Assembly: GCA_014898415.1 (NCBI GenBank)
Contig: RCTD01000008.1
Coordinates: forward strand, 310,001 to 374,000
Direction of reading: 5' to 3'
DNA from: Stromatinia cepivora
Taxonomy: Eukaryota; Ascomycota; Leotiomycetes; Helotiales; Sclerotiniaceae
Length of the DNA stretch: 64,000 bases
Under the pieces are notes generated by a model. That model did not search any database, was not told where the DNA came from, and saw only the letters and a program-made list of their open reading frames with translations. Below, piece by piece: positions 37,020 to 49,164 of this stretch; the first letter of the stretch is position 1; every line of letters starts with the position of its first letter. The position numbers and the translations under genes are program-made.

Positions 37020-37486
37020 TATTTTCTATTAAAAAAGTACAAATAATTCAAAAACGTTTTCCTATTATAAATTTAGTATCCCAAGAAATTATAAAGGATT
37101 ACAACATTGTAAAGATTGATAAATCAATAATGAAAGAAAGAGGAAGGGTATTATATTCAAAGATCGAATGATGTATCAAGATTTCGTCGAAATTGAAAAT
37201 GTAAAGGTTTTTTAATTCTATAGGATAATACTATATCTCTTTATTACTCAAAAAGAATTGTAGTTTTATATCTTATAATTTATAATTAATATCGAATTTT
37301 GAAGTGATCATAGTAGGAATATAAGGGGCGTGTAAGATGTGGGGTCGTGCACGATGTAGGGAAATCGGTTACTACTACAAAAGTACTTATATTACCCCCC
37401 GCCCCCCCCCCCATCCATCCCCTCTCTCTTCCTCCTTCTCTCCCTTTATTAATGTAATAATACAATTTCCCTATTCCTTATTCCTT
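37020..37486. other. AT-rich spacer with poly-C run
   Basis: Strongly AT-rich DNA immediately following the truncated STAND gene. A CCCCCCGCCCCCCCCCC run lies at about 37396-37412. No gene. Confidence 0.5.
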
Positions 37487-37491
37487 ATTCA

Positions 37492-37699
37492 TCCAATATC
37501 CAATATCCAATATCCAATATCCAATATCCAATATCCAATATCCAATATCCAATATCCAATATCCAATATCCAATATCCAATATCCAATATCCAATATCCA
37601 ATATCCAATATCCAATATCCAATATCCAATATCCAATATCCAATATCCAATATCCAATATCCAATATCCAATATCCAATATCCAATATCCAATATCCAA
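37492..37699. repeat. (CCAATAT)n 7-bp satellite, about 29 copies
   Basis: About 208 bp of essentially perfect head-to-tail CCAATAT units (ATATTGG on the other strand). Because the unit has no stop codon in most frames, long open frames appear on both strands (DIGYWIL or NIQYPIS repeats); these are artefacts. Perfect copies imply recent expansion. Confidence 0.97.
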
Positions 37700-37741
37700 A
37701 TATTCATCCCATCTCATTTATCCCATTTATCCCATCCTATC

Positions 37742-37891
37742 TGTTACGAGATACACGTGATCGCGTCCGATCAGGCTAGTACAGTACTAAGCTTCGAGCC
37801 GATCATATATATAGCTTTGTAATACACTCTCTTTAACTCTATAACTTTTAATTCTAAGATTGATCTCTAAATACTCATTAAGTTCATTATA
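37742..37891 (+). repeat. 5' LTR
   Basis: Starts TGTTACGAGATACACG and ends CATTATA. The shared core with the right copy includes ATCATATATATAGC. Confidence 0.88.
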
Positions 37892-39283
37892 TTATTAAAA
37901 ACTTTTCCAAATAAGAAATAAAATAATATTTATATATATTTACAAATAAAATTTATATGTATATTTTATTTATTTTTGTTTAAGTATATCATTTTTGCTT
38001 TTTTGTTTGTATATAAATCTTTTTGATATTATTCAAAAATGTTATCTTTTTTCTTATCCTTAATTTCTAAATTATAGATTACAATTTGATAAATCTTACA
38101 ATTACAGAACTTTATAACGAAATAATTTATTAGCAAAATGAAATCTCATTCCTATACTTTCTGATTCTCGAATGCATTCCTATTGTTTATACTCCTTCTC
38201 ATCCGAAACCCTCTCTCCCTGATCCTGAAAAATTCAGTAATAGCTTTCAAAAGTTCGATACCTAGCTTCCCTTGATTCAAACGAAATTACAAATAAATAA
38301 TATTGCAATCAACAACTCTATAATTCAATTTTACTATATTTATCTCAATCTCGAATCTTATATATAAATTATAATACTACTTCAACTTTCTTCTTTTAAT
38401 CAAAACATTCCTTTAGATTATATAATGATTCTAAATCAACTTATATACATTTACAACAATCCAAATAAAGTTCAAGAAATCGAAGATAAGTTATTTATTT
38501 TTAAACAAGGAATCGATTTTTTATATATCTATATTGCAAAATTCAAAAGGACTTTTTATAAAGCCAAAGATCAGAATTAGTTTGATTCAAATAAGATCTC
38601 AATCTTTTGTAATGGATTCAATATTATTCTTAGAAATCATCTTTTTCAATAGCTTTCTCTTCCCTGTTCCTATTTCGATTTTGTTTAGGTTATACAACAA
38701 CTAATTGCTCGCACAACGAATGGATTCCTTATATCATTCTATTCTAATAAACCTAAAGCCCTATATATATTACAGAATCCATCCTATTCTTGGAATTACA
38801 ATCTAATAAACATTAATAATTTTAATATCATTAGTACTTTTAACCCTTTTAATATTTAATCGAACAAATCTAATCATATTTTGATTCTACCCTGTATACA
38901 AACACCCGAGTTTTTCTCTTTTGAAAGAACTCTTTTGTATAAATAAAATAAATATATATAATATAAAAGTATTTCCTATTGAATACAAACCTATCCATTA
39001 GATCTATATCAAAAAGCCCGAGATCAATAAGAATCTATTCCGGTTATTATATTGACTACTAAACCCGAAATCAATGATGATGAGGATCTAGAAGAGATGA
39101 TCAATAACCGATATTTTGAAGATCACTTGAAAAAGGTATATAATATAATGAATACATATTCGTTGATTATAATACAATCCATATATCAGGCATTTTTATC
39201 AAAAGAAAATTAATAATCATTTTTATACTTAAATCATTTATTTAAAGCGAGTTCGGGATGAACTCTTCAGAAAAGAAGGGTAA

Positions 39284-39433
39284 TATTACGAGATATATAT
39301 AATCACATCCGATCGGGCTAATACAATACTAAGTTTCAAATTGATCATATATATAGCTTTGTAATACACTCTCTTTAGCTCTATAACTTTTAATTCTAAG
39401 GTTGATCTCTAAACGCTCGTTGGGTTCGTCACA
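39284..39433 (+). repeat. 3' LTR
   Basis: Starts TATTACGAG (TG altered to TA) and ends GTTCGTCACA. The first half carries more A/T changes than the left LTR, the second half fewer. Confidence 0.88.
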
Positions 39434-39438
39434 CTATC

Positions 39439-40291
39439 TACTCAATACCCACATATCTATATCCATATATATTCTTTCAAACAATTAAAATCACATATAA
39501 TATTTACAGAACTATCTATTATAATATTATTACTTTTGAGTTTTTATATTAATCGCTGTGAGTCTATCAAATCAAATCCAATTAAAGCCCCCTATTGAAC
39601 GAGTTGAAGCGATCTGATTTAATTCTGTAATTTCACTCATTTACCCACTCACCCACTTGCTTATTTATATATACAAGTATATAGGTATTCATAAATAGGT
39701 ATTGTATTTATGTATTTGATGTTATGTTCATTTGTCTTTATTTTATTCTTTTATTCTTTTATTCTTTTATTCTTTTCTCGCCTTCCCGCCTTCCCTTCAT
39801 CCCTCCATACATGCCCTCCCTAATCCTCGCTTCCTACCCATTTTTGATCTTCCCTCCCATTTTCCCTTCCTTTCCATCCCTTCCCTTCCCTTCTATCCCA
39901 ATCCAACCCACCATATCCCAACAGACTTCATTCGTCTCCGCGTTCCAATATCCATCCTGACCATCCCTATCCCTCCCATCCTCAGTCCACCGTCCTCTTC
40001 CCGCTACCCGCTACCCAGTGACCACTAACCACGCCCCAAAAGAAAAAAACGCCATACATGCATGCCATTCCCCCATAAAAATTTACGAAACGAGACCCTC
40101 CTCATCCCCGTCCCCAATCTAACCTAACGTACATGGAAGTAAGAGGATGCAAAAGTCCCGCAAAAAGGTATAACGAAACCAAGCAACCGACCAAAAATAA
40201 CCATCTCAAATCTTACAAAAATATAACACATCATCGCCCATTCATTGCCCTCATCCATGATCAACCTGAACCCTCACTCCCAAGTTCCACC
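39439..40291. other. AT-rich spacer with TTTTATTCT tandem repeat
   Basis: A 9-bp tandem repeat (TTTTATTCT, about 4 copies) lies near 39741-39778. Downstream is pyrimidine-rich DNA (TCCC-type tracts to about 39990). This is the 3' flank of the Inn1/Fic1-like gene; no gene seen. Confidence 0.6.
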
Positions 40292-43200
40292 TCAATACCT
40301 TCTCCTTCTCGAACTTGGGGCTCCCAAATCAATATTTTTCATTTCCTCCAACAGCGCCCACGCATCTCCTCCTCCACCTCTTCCTGTACCACTACTAACT
40401 GGAGCCGGTAACGCCATTGGAATTTTCGCCGGTACAACCGGTAAAACCGAGCCTCTATATCCATTCCCATACCCTCCACCACCAGGATTGATTCCATATT
40501 GATAACCGTTCGGCGGATAATTTTCATTAGCATATTCTGCCGTGGCAGGTCTCTGCATTGATGTTCTACTAGATGCGTAATTTTGATCTTTGTAGATTGG
40601 TACATTTGGAGATGAATGGTATGCAGGTTGTGCAGACATGCGGTTAGATTTCTTTTGAAGTTTTCTATGACCTGTAGCTTGAGGGTGATCAGGAGTACCA
40701 CCGCTGAAATAAATTGGGGAAGAAACGACCATTGATTGAGGTCTCCCTGCTTGACGTAATTGCTTGCGACCAGTCGATGGCATTGGCTGTGCTGCTGGTG
40801 GAGCTCGATAATTGCGATCTGGCATTTGGGATGCGTATTTTGGTCCTTTTTGTTCCAGAAGTGGTGCGTAATTGGATTCGGGAATATGATCACTTGGATC
40901 AATTTCTCTACCATCATAAGTAATGATTTTGGCATCCGGGTCGTCTTTGGAATCATAAGCAGCGCTTAAAGATGTTGCAGATTTCGATCCCGCTAGACTT
41001 GGATTGAAAACATCATACGAATCCGGTCCAAATGCAATGCCGGATAACCTTCTGGGCTCGGGAGCAGGACTGACCGGTTTTCGCATGACTGATGGGTTAG
41101 GAGAAGTACCTCTTCTACTCATAGGATTGGGCGAAGTCCCTCTTCTATCCATGGGATTAGGAGATACGCCTCGTCTATCCATGGGATTAGGTGATACACC
41201 TCGTCTATCCATCGCAGGGTTAGGAGAGGCACCCCTAGGCTTTACAGGCACCATAGCAGTAGAAGTATATCGACCCTGGCGATCATCGTACGCTGCTTGT
41301 GGCGAGTATGGTACAACAGCAGAATTATCATGATAGGGAAGAGGTATAGGTTGTTGAATCTGCTGTGGTTGATGCCTTGGACTTTCTTGATATCTTCCTC
41401 GTTGCGAACTTGTAGCATTCTGGCTATAACTTGCTCGCTTCTCATGATAAATTCGATCCGATATTTCCTTAGCAATGATTGGATCCATTCCTGGCACCAG
41501 AGTTGGTGGCATCTCCGGTAAACCATAATCCCCATTAGTATTTTGCATACCCAAAGAATGGCTCCTATCTTGACGAGATGAAGGAAGTTGTCCATAAGAA
41601 TTTCTCGAGGTTACAGAAGCGCCATGGCTGACAGAAGACATAGAACTAGAGGCCGGATAACCGCCCGAGCTATTCGAATGTTGATGACTAGGAGCAGTTG
41701 TTGCGATACTATTTCCACTAGGTCGATGCCTTAAATTCAACGGTGCTGGTACTTGGTCATACATCTCATTACTTTGCTGTTGCATGGCACTTGGTGCGCT
41801 GCCTCTATGTGGAATAATTGGCTGATAACTGTTTGGCCCTGGACCTGGTGCTGGAGTGGGTGGAGCATCCTCAACGGTTGGCTGCATGTCCTCATGACCA
41901 GGACTGTACCTTAAATCTCGCGAATCATAAGAGTTGTGTCGAGGATGATGAGGATTTCCATTTCCCGACCTTCGAGACTGATCATCATTCTTTGACGGGC
42001 TGTATGCTTGATAAGCTGGAGTAGGTTGTGTATGTGCAGGGATTGAATGACGGTGCATATCATCTAGTGAAGTATTGTAAGGATTCGAATCTCCCCTGCT
42101 GACTGGACGGCCATGAACTGCCCTAGGTTGTACAAGGGGTGGTGCCGGGCTCACGTTCTTGCTTGCATGAGCTGGTGGAGGAGGTGGTGGAGGACCAGGG
42201 CTCGTCGGAAGCTCATATGGGCCTGGCTGTTGGGCCTCATAATTGAGCATGCGAGGTCCATTGTATCTATCGCGAGGACCCTCTTCCTGGCTCGGGTATT
42301 GATTCATATCGTGACCGTGTTCGTAATCATTCCGGGGCATTGGGTCGTAAGTTTCATATCTATCATTATTTCGCATTGGTTGTGAACTTGGTGGTGGTGC
42401 GGCTATCATATCTTCAGGTGCTCCATATGGGGTTGATCCTGGACTTACATCATATCCTTGAGGTTGATTATATCGGGCTTGAGGTGCATTGAATTCTGCT
42501 CTTTGGAGAGGCGACTGATCCGGAGCGAATCCATTCTGGTATCCACGCGGTGGCGTTTGTGCGTGCTCTTGAGCAACCATAGGGCTATGAAATACACGCT
42601 GCGATTGCATTGGCTCAAAAATATTGGCAGGACCTGGATACCCGCGGGCCGAAGGTTGATCCTGAATTACAGGCGGATTTGCATATCCTCGAGGAACATG
42701 ATCTGGCATACCATTCGGAGACATCTGATACCCTTGCGGCGGTGTCTGGATGTGATCTGGCATTGCTGTGGGTGGGTTTTGATATCCGCGAGGTGGCGTC
42801 TGAACATGATCAGGTATCGCAGAAGGGGTGTCTCTATATCCACGTGTAGGGGTCATTTGCACATGATCAACTACAGACGGTGCTTGATACCCTCGCGAAG
42901 GAGTATGAATAAGCTCGGCAGGCGGTTGCGCTGGGGCTCCAGTAATCGGATCAGATGGTAGAGGTCGTCTCTTAACCACAGATTTCACCCCCAATTGTCT
43001 TGGTCCACCAACTCCTTCTCTCATACTTCCACTTCCACTCACACTTCCGAAATCCGTTATCGATTGCGCAGATGTGGATGGAGTAATCGTCGATGGGTTC
43101 TGTCTCGGTTCCTTCTTCTCTGGCTTCTCTGATTTTTCCGGTTTAGGTCTTTTATCGTAATATGTGATCTCGACCCTGATCTCTCCCGCATATTTTCCCT

Positions 43201-43651
43201 TGAAATTTAAATTATGCCACACATCACTTTGTCCACCTCCTGCAACGATAACATCTTGCAAGTTAATCCAAGTCTCTCCTATCAGATCCGTTCTCTTGTC
43301 GTCATTAAATACTGAGACCTTCAATTGATAATAATCCGGCGAATCGTGAACCGTAAATCGTAGCTCTTGATCCCTATATAGCCTCGTCAGTAACAAACCT
43401 AACAATTATTTCCAATTGAGTACTCACCATCGAGGAGTTTGTCCACCCCTCTTGTCCGTCTCTGTTTTCTTTGCTTCTTTGCCCAATCGTGCTGCACAAT
43501 AGGGATCCTGCTTTCCAATTTTCTTCCTATTTGGTAAATTCTTCGCTCGATCAACGATAACAACCAGAGTACCAATTTCTGGACCATCAACCGTCATATC
43601 TGAAAAGATTCCAGCAGTATGCATGCCGGCCATTTTAGGTTTCGTCGCCAT
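40292..43651 (-). CDS. fic1: C2-domain cytokinesis protein, Inn1/Fic1-like (ingression protein)
   Basis: Inn1/Fic1 couples actomyosin ring constriction to septum formation through an N-terminal C2 domain and PxxP motifs that bind SH3 proteins such as Cyk3 and F-BAR proteins (family knowledge). Exon 1 runs 43651-43428 and a 54-bp intron (43427-43374) leads to exon 2 (43373-40292). The C2 domain spans about residues 20-150: GTLVVIVDRAKNLPNRKKIGK, DPYCAARLG, then TPRWDQELRFTVHD across the splice and GETWINLQDVI. The remainder, over 900 residues, is disordered and Pro/Gln/Ser-rich. It contains two repeat families: GYQ-x-PP...DHVQTPPRGY (about 43000-42500) and DRRG(V/T)SPNP (about 41230-41090). 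The end is GRGGGGDAWALLEEMKNIDLG. Length about 1,101 residues, longer than yeast Inn1. Confidence 0.9.
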
Positions 43652-45058
43652 GATGAAAGAAGGAAGGAAGGTAGTATGTATGTGTATGTATGTAGGTTAA
43701 GAGAAAGGAAGATTAATATGTATAATCCAATGGTCGTGAAAAATAATTCTCAAGGTCGAGGTCGTGGTCGAGATCGTATTCCAAGTCATAAAGTTGATCT
43801 CGGTCTCGAGTGTTGTGTAGTAAGTAGGTTCTTTCTCTCTCCTTTCTTCCCTCACCAGCTCTAGCTGAGCATTGTATCTGGAAATTCGTCGACTGATATT
43901 CCCCAAGTCGACGCCGAGTAGGTACTTCTTCGCGTTAGAACCCTTGCATCTCAGACCGTTCTATGCAGGATAAATCAAAAAAAGGCTGATGGTCCAGAAA
44001 TTTCGAAGAATTGATTTGAGAAAAGAGAAATGGTGCCCGTTTTACTTGGGATGAAGCGGGTCTGCAGTGGATTGACTCAAAGGTTGTTCAAAGTGTTCCC
44101 TCTCATCTGTATGCAAGTAGTGAGAAAGTCGTAAAGGGAGTGGCTGAAATCGTGGAGAAAGAATGGCGAAGGCTGGTGTTATCCTTGTCGTTATTTTACC
44201 TTTTTTCGATTGTTAATGAGAAACAAAGAAATGGATTCAATTCATTTAGGATTGATTTAAATATTATATTGAATTACACGTATTGAAACTTTTCATTTAT
44301 AGGGAAATGGAATTTCCATTGTTTTTGTTTACATCGATTGATTTAACTTTTCGTAGCATTTCCCTCATCACTTCTCCCATCAAAATTCAGATATCGTAGA
44401 TTTGCAACTGATGACGAAAATCGGGGCTTGGGTCCGGATAAATGTATGTATATAATTTAATCCCTGTCTCGAATCACAGTATAAAATAATCCTTGTTTAC
44501 ACAGCTTATCCAGGAAGAAAAGCAATAAAAATAGAAACCATCATTTAAGTGGCTGGAGTTGGCTGAAGTAACTTATTCTTCATTCTTCCCTGACATGATG
44601 AATAAGCCGGGGCCCCAATCAAAAAATTATCCGAACTTGAAAATGGGCGAAGTTAACGTTATCGATCGGAAAATCATTGATATCCATTGGTGGAGTCTAT
44701 TTGATGCAGGTACGTTCCAAGATTCTAGCTTCATTATCAGAGATCTATGAAGATCAGTGGCTGTTTCGTTTTAACTACCAACTACCAAAAAATAATGAAG
44801 TCGACCGGGATCGAGAGTTTTCATCGTATCAAGGTTGTTTGTTATTGAGTGAAGAAAGTTATATGCGCTGCTTTTGCTTTGTTCTTCAGATATTCCCGAA
44901 TATCGGCCGGCGTATTGAAACTAAGCTTACCTTATCTTATCCGCGCCTTATCATCAAGAAATGCACAACTCCCTTCCTCCAACCTCCAACCTGCAACCTA
45001 ACATCTCCTAACCAAGCTCTCCATCCACCTATCCATCTATACATTAACCCACCACACT
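43652..45058. other. Divergent intergenic region with possible small gene
   Basis: Upstream of fic1-like (-) and TMEM234-like (+) genes. A + frame at 44559-44750 (MAEVTYSSFFPDMMNKPGPQ) could splice (GTACGT donor near 44710, CAG acceptor near 44740) into EIYEDQWLFRFNYQLPKN. I cannot support it as a gene by any recognised domain. The rest shows nothing. Confidence 0.35.
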
Positions 45059-45775
45059 ATGTATTCCATTGCGCCCTCCCCCACCCCCACCCTCCTATCA
45101 GACCCAGTGACCTCCACCCCGCCCGACACATCAGCTCCTTCAATCCTCCGCTATATTATCGGTTTCCTCCTCATCGGTATTGCCTGGGGCTTCACAACCC
45201 CCTTTATCCGAGCCGCCGCACGAACCCATCAACCGCCCTCTCACCCCATTCTCTCATCTCCTTCAGTCACGAAATCTTTCCTCAAATCGAAGCTGTACGG
45301 CGCGTTTTTCGGAGTTGTGGATCTTTTGAGAAATCCTAGATATGCGATTCCCTTGGTGGTGAATTTGACGGGGAGTATTTGGTTTTTTCTGTTGATCGGT
45401 CAAGCTGGTGAGTGTGATTTTTTGGTATTATGTTTTGAAGAAAGATGGAGTCGTGGAATTGATGACGTAGATGATGCTAAGTATATATATAGAACTCTCA
45501 TTAACAGTCCCCATTACAAACTCCCTCGCTTTTCTCTTCACCGTACTAGGGGAATGGTGGGTAGAGAGAAAAGTGATCAGTCGCGGTAAGTTCTGTCATC
45601 GCTTCACCTCTCCTTCCCTCTCACTCCACTTTACATCAACACTGTTGATCAGATATTCGGAGATGCTTTGGTCCCGGGTAAGAGTACGAGAGCTGATACA
45701 TCGATAGATACCTGGATTGGTATGATCTTGTCATTATGTGGTATCGCGCTCTGTGTCCATAGTAAGACAGGCTGA
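45059..45775 (+). CDS. TMEM234-family small membrane protein
   Basis: Small four-helix membrane protein of the drug/metabolite-transporter-like fold; function poorly known. Three exons: 45059-45407, 45493-45585 and 45708-45775, with introns of 85 and 122 bp. Joined product: SILRYIIGFLLIGIAWGFTTPFI (TM1), LVVNLTGSIWFFLLIGQA (TM2), ELSLTVPITNSLAFLFTVLGEWW (TM3), then DTWIGMILSLCGIALCVHSK (TM4). The NSLAFLFTxLGxWW motif, the WGxTxPFI motif at the start of TM1 and the final WIGMILSLCGIALC are characteristic of the family. The acceptor at 45492 was chosen over the one at 45507 because it keeps ELSLTVP. Confidence 0.85.
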
Positions 45776-46585
45776 GTCTTTCGTGAGTTATTTTGGATCA
45801 CGTTTTCGGGAGTGGGGGATTCAATATTCCATAGAAGGATTGGTTGAAAGGAATTGATCATGTGGGGGGTCCAGGTAGATTGTATACATGTTTTTTGGTT
45901 AGCCGCCGTACGAGGCTGTAGTATATATTTTCCGCTTGCAAATTGATGTAAAGAGCATAACAGGATCCATCATATTGGGTATTTGAAGTTGGAGAGGTCA
46001 ATGCCATTAATATCACATAGAAGCTCGGTAACACGTCCCAATAGTTTGATTTAAAGATTAACATTAGACATATTAGCGCAGCTCTATGCTCTAACCGAAC
46101 TATCGCTCGTCTAACCCCGTGTAATGAGTAAGGAAGAAAGTACCTAACCAAAGAATCCCTAACCACCAGGGCCGGGAAAAAACCAATAATTGTGCGCCAC
46201 CCCATGCCAACCGCCAGCCCATTTTATGTGCAAGGAAATTCCATGCCATGCCATGCCAAGTCCAATCGTCCCAAGCAATCCCAATAGTATTACAATCCTC
46301 CTTTCATTTTATCCGCCCCGTCGACCTCCCTCTTACATACCCGACTCAACCTCGGTAGTCAAATCTCCTTTCCGCCCACGTGCTTCGATTCCGAACACTG
46401 ACACTGACAGCTCAACGTCTAGCCCGAACCCATCTTTGCACCTGTCTCAAGCTCGGATCTTCTTGCGTCCAGCGCCCCATCCCATAATCAGAAGATCTCA
46501 GATCCGAGTATATGGCCTCATCCGTGATCGATACCAATTCCTATTTCCCCAAATCAGTACGCTTAAAACCAATAATATTGAAAGA
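45776..46585. other. Intergenic region between convergent genes
   Basis: No supported gene. Minus frame 45858-46205 and + frame 46190-46861 (opposite the next gene) are judged spurious. Confidence 0.45.
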
Positions 46586-47294
46586 TCAATAGTCAGCAAG
46601 ATCCTTGCTCGCTCGCACAAGATCCGGAAGTCGGGAGCGGCTCGGAGGCTCGGAGTGGAGAATAAAAGACCTTTGACTTACAGCTCGGAGTTGCACATCG
46701 CATGCGTTCAATTGATCCGTATGCCCGGTATGAGGTCTCTGGCCCTGCAATACTTGATCTCTGTAACTGATCCAGCGCTGTGCCGCACCTTGGCGGAGGT
46801 AGATCTTTTGGGCTTCGTGACGGCGGGAAAAAGCGTCAAGGTGTACCCTTCTTACTATTAGCACAGAAAATAATGAAGGATCCAATTGCAAGTCTCGTGG
46901 AATCGGCGAAATTTGTGGGTAAGGGAGACATACTGTTGCAATTCCGCTTTAGCTTGCTCATCTGCACCACCTCGAACTCGTGGGACTCGAGTTTCGGCAG
47001 CACAGTTAAGGATATGCTGGCCATCTACGGAGCATTGACGAAGAGCGGCATATCCTTCAGTGTAGTAGTCATCCATGTTTAACGGGTCGGTAGGAGCAGC
47101 AGCGATGTAGTATTGAAGAGTGCGGAAATCGGAGAGAAGATCTGCTACCCGAGCAGTTCTTTGGTCGTTTACTAGGCATTGTGTTAGTTTATAAAGTCAA
47201 TTGAGTGTCATCCGTCCTGAATGCACTGTAGGGACGAGAACAAATAATAGTCTTGTGTAGTGGGAACATCAATCAACTTACATCCATCGGCCAT
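46586..47294 (-). CDS. Unknown protein (three-exon model)
   Basis: A gene model fits on the minus strand: exon 1 47294-47282 (MADG), a 110-bp intron with GTAAGT donor, exon 2 from 47171 (LNDQRTARVADLLSDF then MDDYYTEGYAALRQCSVDG), and exon 3 from about 46850 (VHLDAFSRRHEAQKIYLRQG) to a stop at 46586. Exon 2 reads as a helical soluble protein with clear codon bias, and exon 3 continues with QRWISYRDQVLQGQ. An alternative donor GTAAGT near 46690 could remove the last 30 residues. I do not recognise the family. It appears soluble, without signal peptide or membrane segment. Confidence 0.5.
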
Positions 47295-49164
47295 TGTGTA
47301 TGTAGTTTGGTGTTTTTGAGAATCTGTAACTTCAAATAACGGGAAAATGAACACTAGAACGACTTGCTAATTGGAAGAAAGTGGGGACGTGACAATGAGG
47401 AACTGAATGAAAGACTGTGCCATTGATGTCTTGGAGAGATGAAGCCATCCCGACCGTTTATGAAGCTTTTCAAATCATGGTTAACTAGAGCAAACATCGA
47501 CTCTGGACATTGATCATCCACTTTGAGCCTCGACGTGGCTGGCTAACGGGAGGATACTTCAGCCTGATGCAAAGCCAATTCTTTGATTCCATTGGAATTA
47601 TTAGATACCATTGAGTGACTCTCATGGTATAGAAAGCCATTTGTGCCCCACAATGAAGTACGATGCTAATGATACGGGAGTGACGAGCTCAAAGCTAATA
47701 TAAACCCTACCGAGCTGTAAGGATGTAAGGATGCAAGGGTACTAAGCAATTGTAGTATTTTCCAGGACATGTATGACGGCAATGATTTGCTATATGTTCA
47801 AGGGTTCAGATTAGATGGCCCGAGATAGGTTTGGGGAGAGGAAGGTGAGAAGTACAGAGTAACGGAATGTAGGCATTGAAACGTGGGAAGGAGTGGTAGA
47901 GGATGATGAGAGGATTAGATGAAAGATAGATTGTGGGTTATGGATATGGGTCCCCTGCATGATGTACAATCAAATCTATGTATGTGTCTTCCGTATGCGT
48001 GGAGCGTGAAATGTGGATAATAGTTTGGGTTCCTTTTTAGTTTTCTTGGTCAATGAGGTAGAGTAAAAAAGAGCTAAAAAGTAATGATGTTCACCTCGGT
48101 ACCTGCTCGCTCGCGTGGGAACAAGGATAAAGATATTCAGCCTTCAAAACCTAGTGACCCCTGGTGACCAGTCAGTTCATCTAATCCAATAATAATCTCG
48201 TAAAAAAGCCATCAGAGTGAAAACCATGTAAGTTGAAGGCTCAGAGGTGTATTGCCATCTGATCTTGGGACCAATAGGAAACCTCGGATCCAGACTATAA
48301 CATCACTATAGCTGAAGTTGTAGATATCATCTCACTCACATTGGACAAGCGGTGACTGCGCCAGGTACCAACCGTATTAACGCATATGTATCATTACATA
48401 CCACACTATATACTATACTCCGGACTATACTATACTATCCTATAACTATCCTGTATATGGAGAAAGCTCGTGAGTCCTGATACAGATTACGGTAGATCAT
48501 TTATGGACATACCATCTTTTTCCCACTACCAAGATATGGTTTCTTCGGGGATTATTCTCATCACCGCACGTCAAATATTTCCATATCCGTAACTTGGGTA
48601 AATGCAATAATCCCATTTAGGACCCCACCCTATCAAGGTTATTACTCTTCTTGGATCCTCAATACTCAATATTGCCTATTCCCTGTCCTATATTTTGTTT
48701 GAGATGTGAGATGATTGATTGATGATTCGATTAAATGATATTGATTACCCAAACTTTGTCTCCTGGTAGGGCTGCCTAATGCTAGATCATTGATGCTGTA
48801 GTAAAGAAATCTTGTCTTGAATTTACTCAGATCATCTAAGATCATCACAGCACACACTTGTCGTAGATTATGGGTCGTCTATGTTTTCAGTACATCAATG
48901 GTCAAGCCACAATGAGGCTATGTTTCCGTTTCGTTTCCTTTTTCCTCCGAGTAAAAGTACAAATTGTTGTGCCTATTTGATGAGATGACACAAAAGATGT
49001 GGCTTTCTCGTCTATGTTTTCTCGGTATCGAATGCAATTTTTATCATAAATGGAATTTCATAGCAATAGTATTTCTTGACCAATCATTCGCTGGTGTCAC
49101 CGAGCGTGGTTCGTGGTTGCCTCTTCTGGATATCTTGCCTCATCTCTGTACTCATGATCGACAA
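47295..49164. other. Intergenic region between minus-strand genes
   Basis: No supported gene in 1.87 kb. A degenerate TATAC-type simple repeat is present around 48400-48455. Minus frame 48666-48857 has no feature. Confidence 0.5.

Larger units (their letters stand above)
37742..39433 (+). mobile_element. RIP-mutated, internally eroded LTR retroelement
   Basis: Two 150-bp direct repeats (37742-37891 and 39284-39433) enclose about 1.39 kb of very AT-rich DNA. The left LTR begins TG and the right LTR ends CA. The flanking 5-bp sequence is CTATC on both sides (37737-37741 and 39434-39438), a perfect target-site duplication. A purine-rich AGAAAAGAAGGG (39269-39280) ends three bases before the right LTR, as expected for a polypurine tract. 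No gag or pol frame survives. The small interior means either a non-autonomous element or a deleted one. By eye the LTRs differ at 25 positions, all transitions, with no indels, which is the RIP signature. Orientation is inferred from the polypurine tract. Confidence 0.88.

Noticed and set aside
37492..37699. CRISPR-like array
   Set aside because: No spacers; perfect 7-bp tandem repeat in a eukaryote.
37337..37822. Long open frames on both strands (NIQYPIS / DIGYWIL repeats)
   Set aside because: They are translations of the stop-free CCAATAT satellite, not genes.
44559..44750. Possible small two-exon gene
   Set aside because: No domain or conservation can be shown; kept only as a remark in the intergenic entry.
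46190..46861. 223-codon + frame
   Set aside because: Lies opposite exon 3 of the minus-strand gene and has no coding pattern; composition typical of chance.
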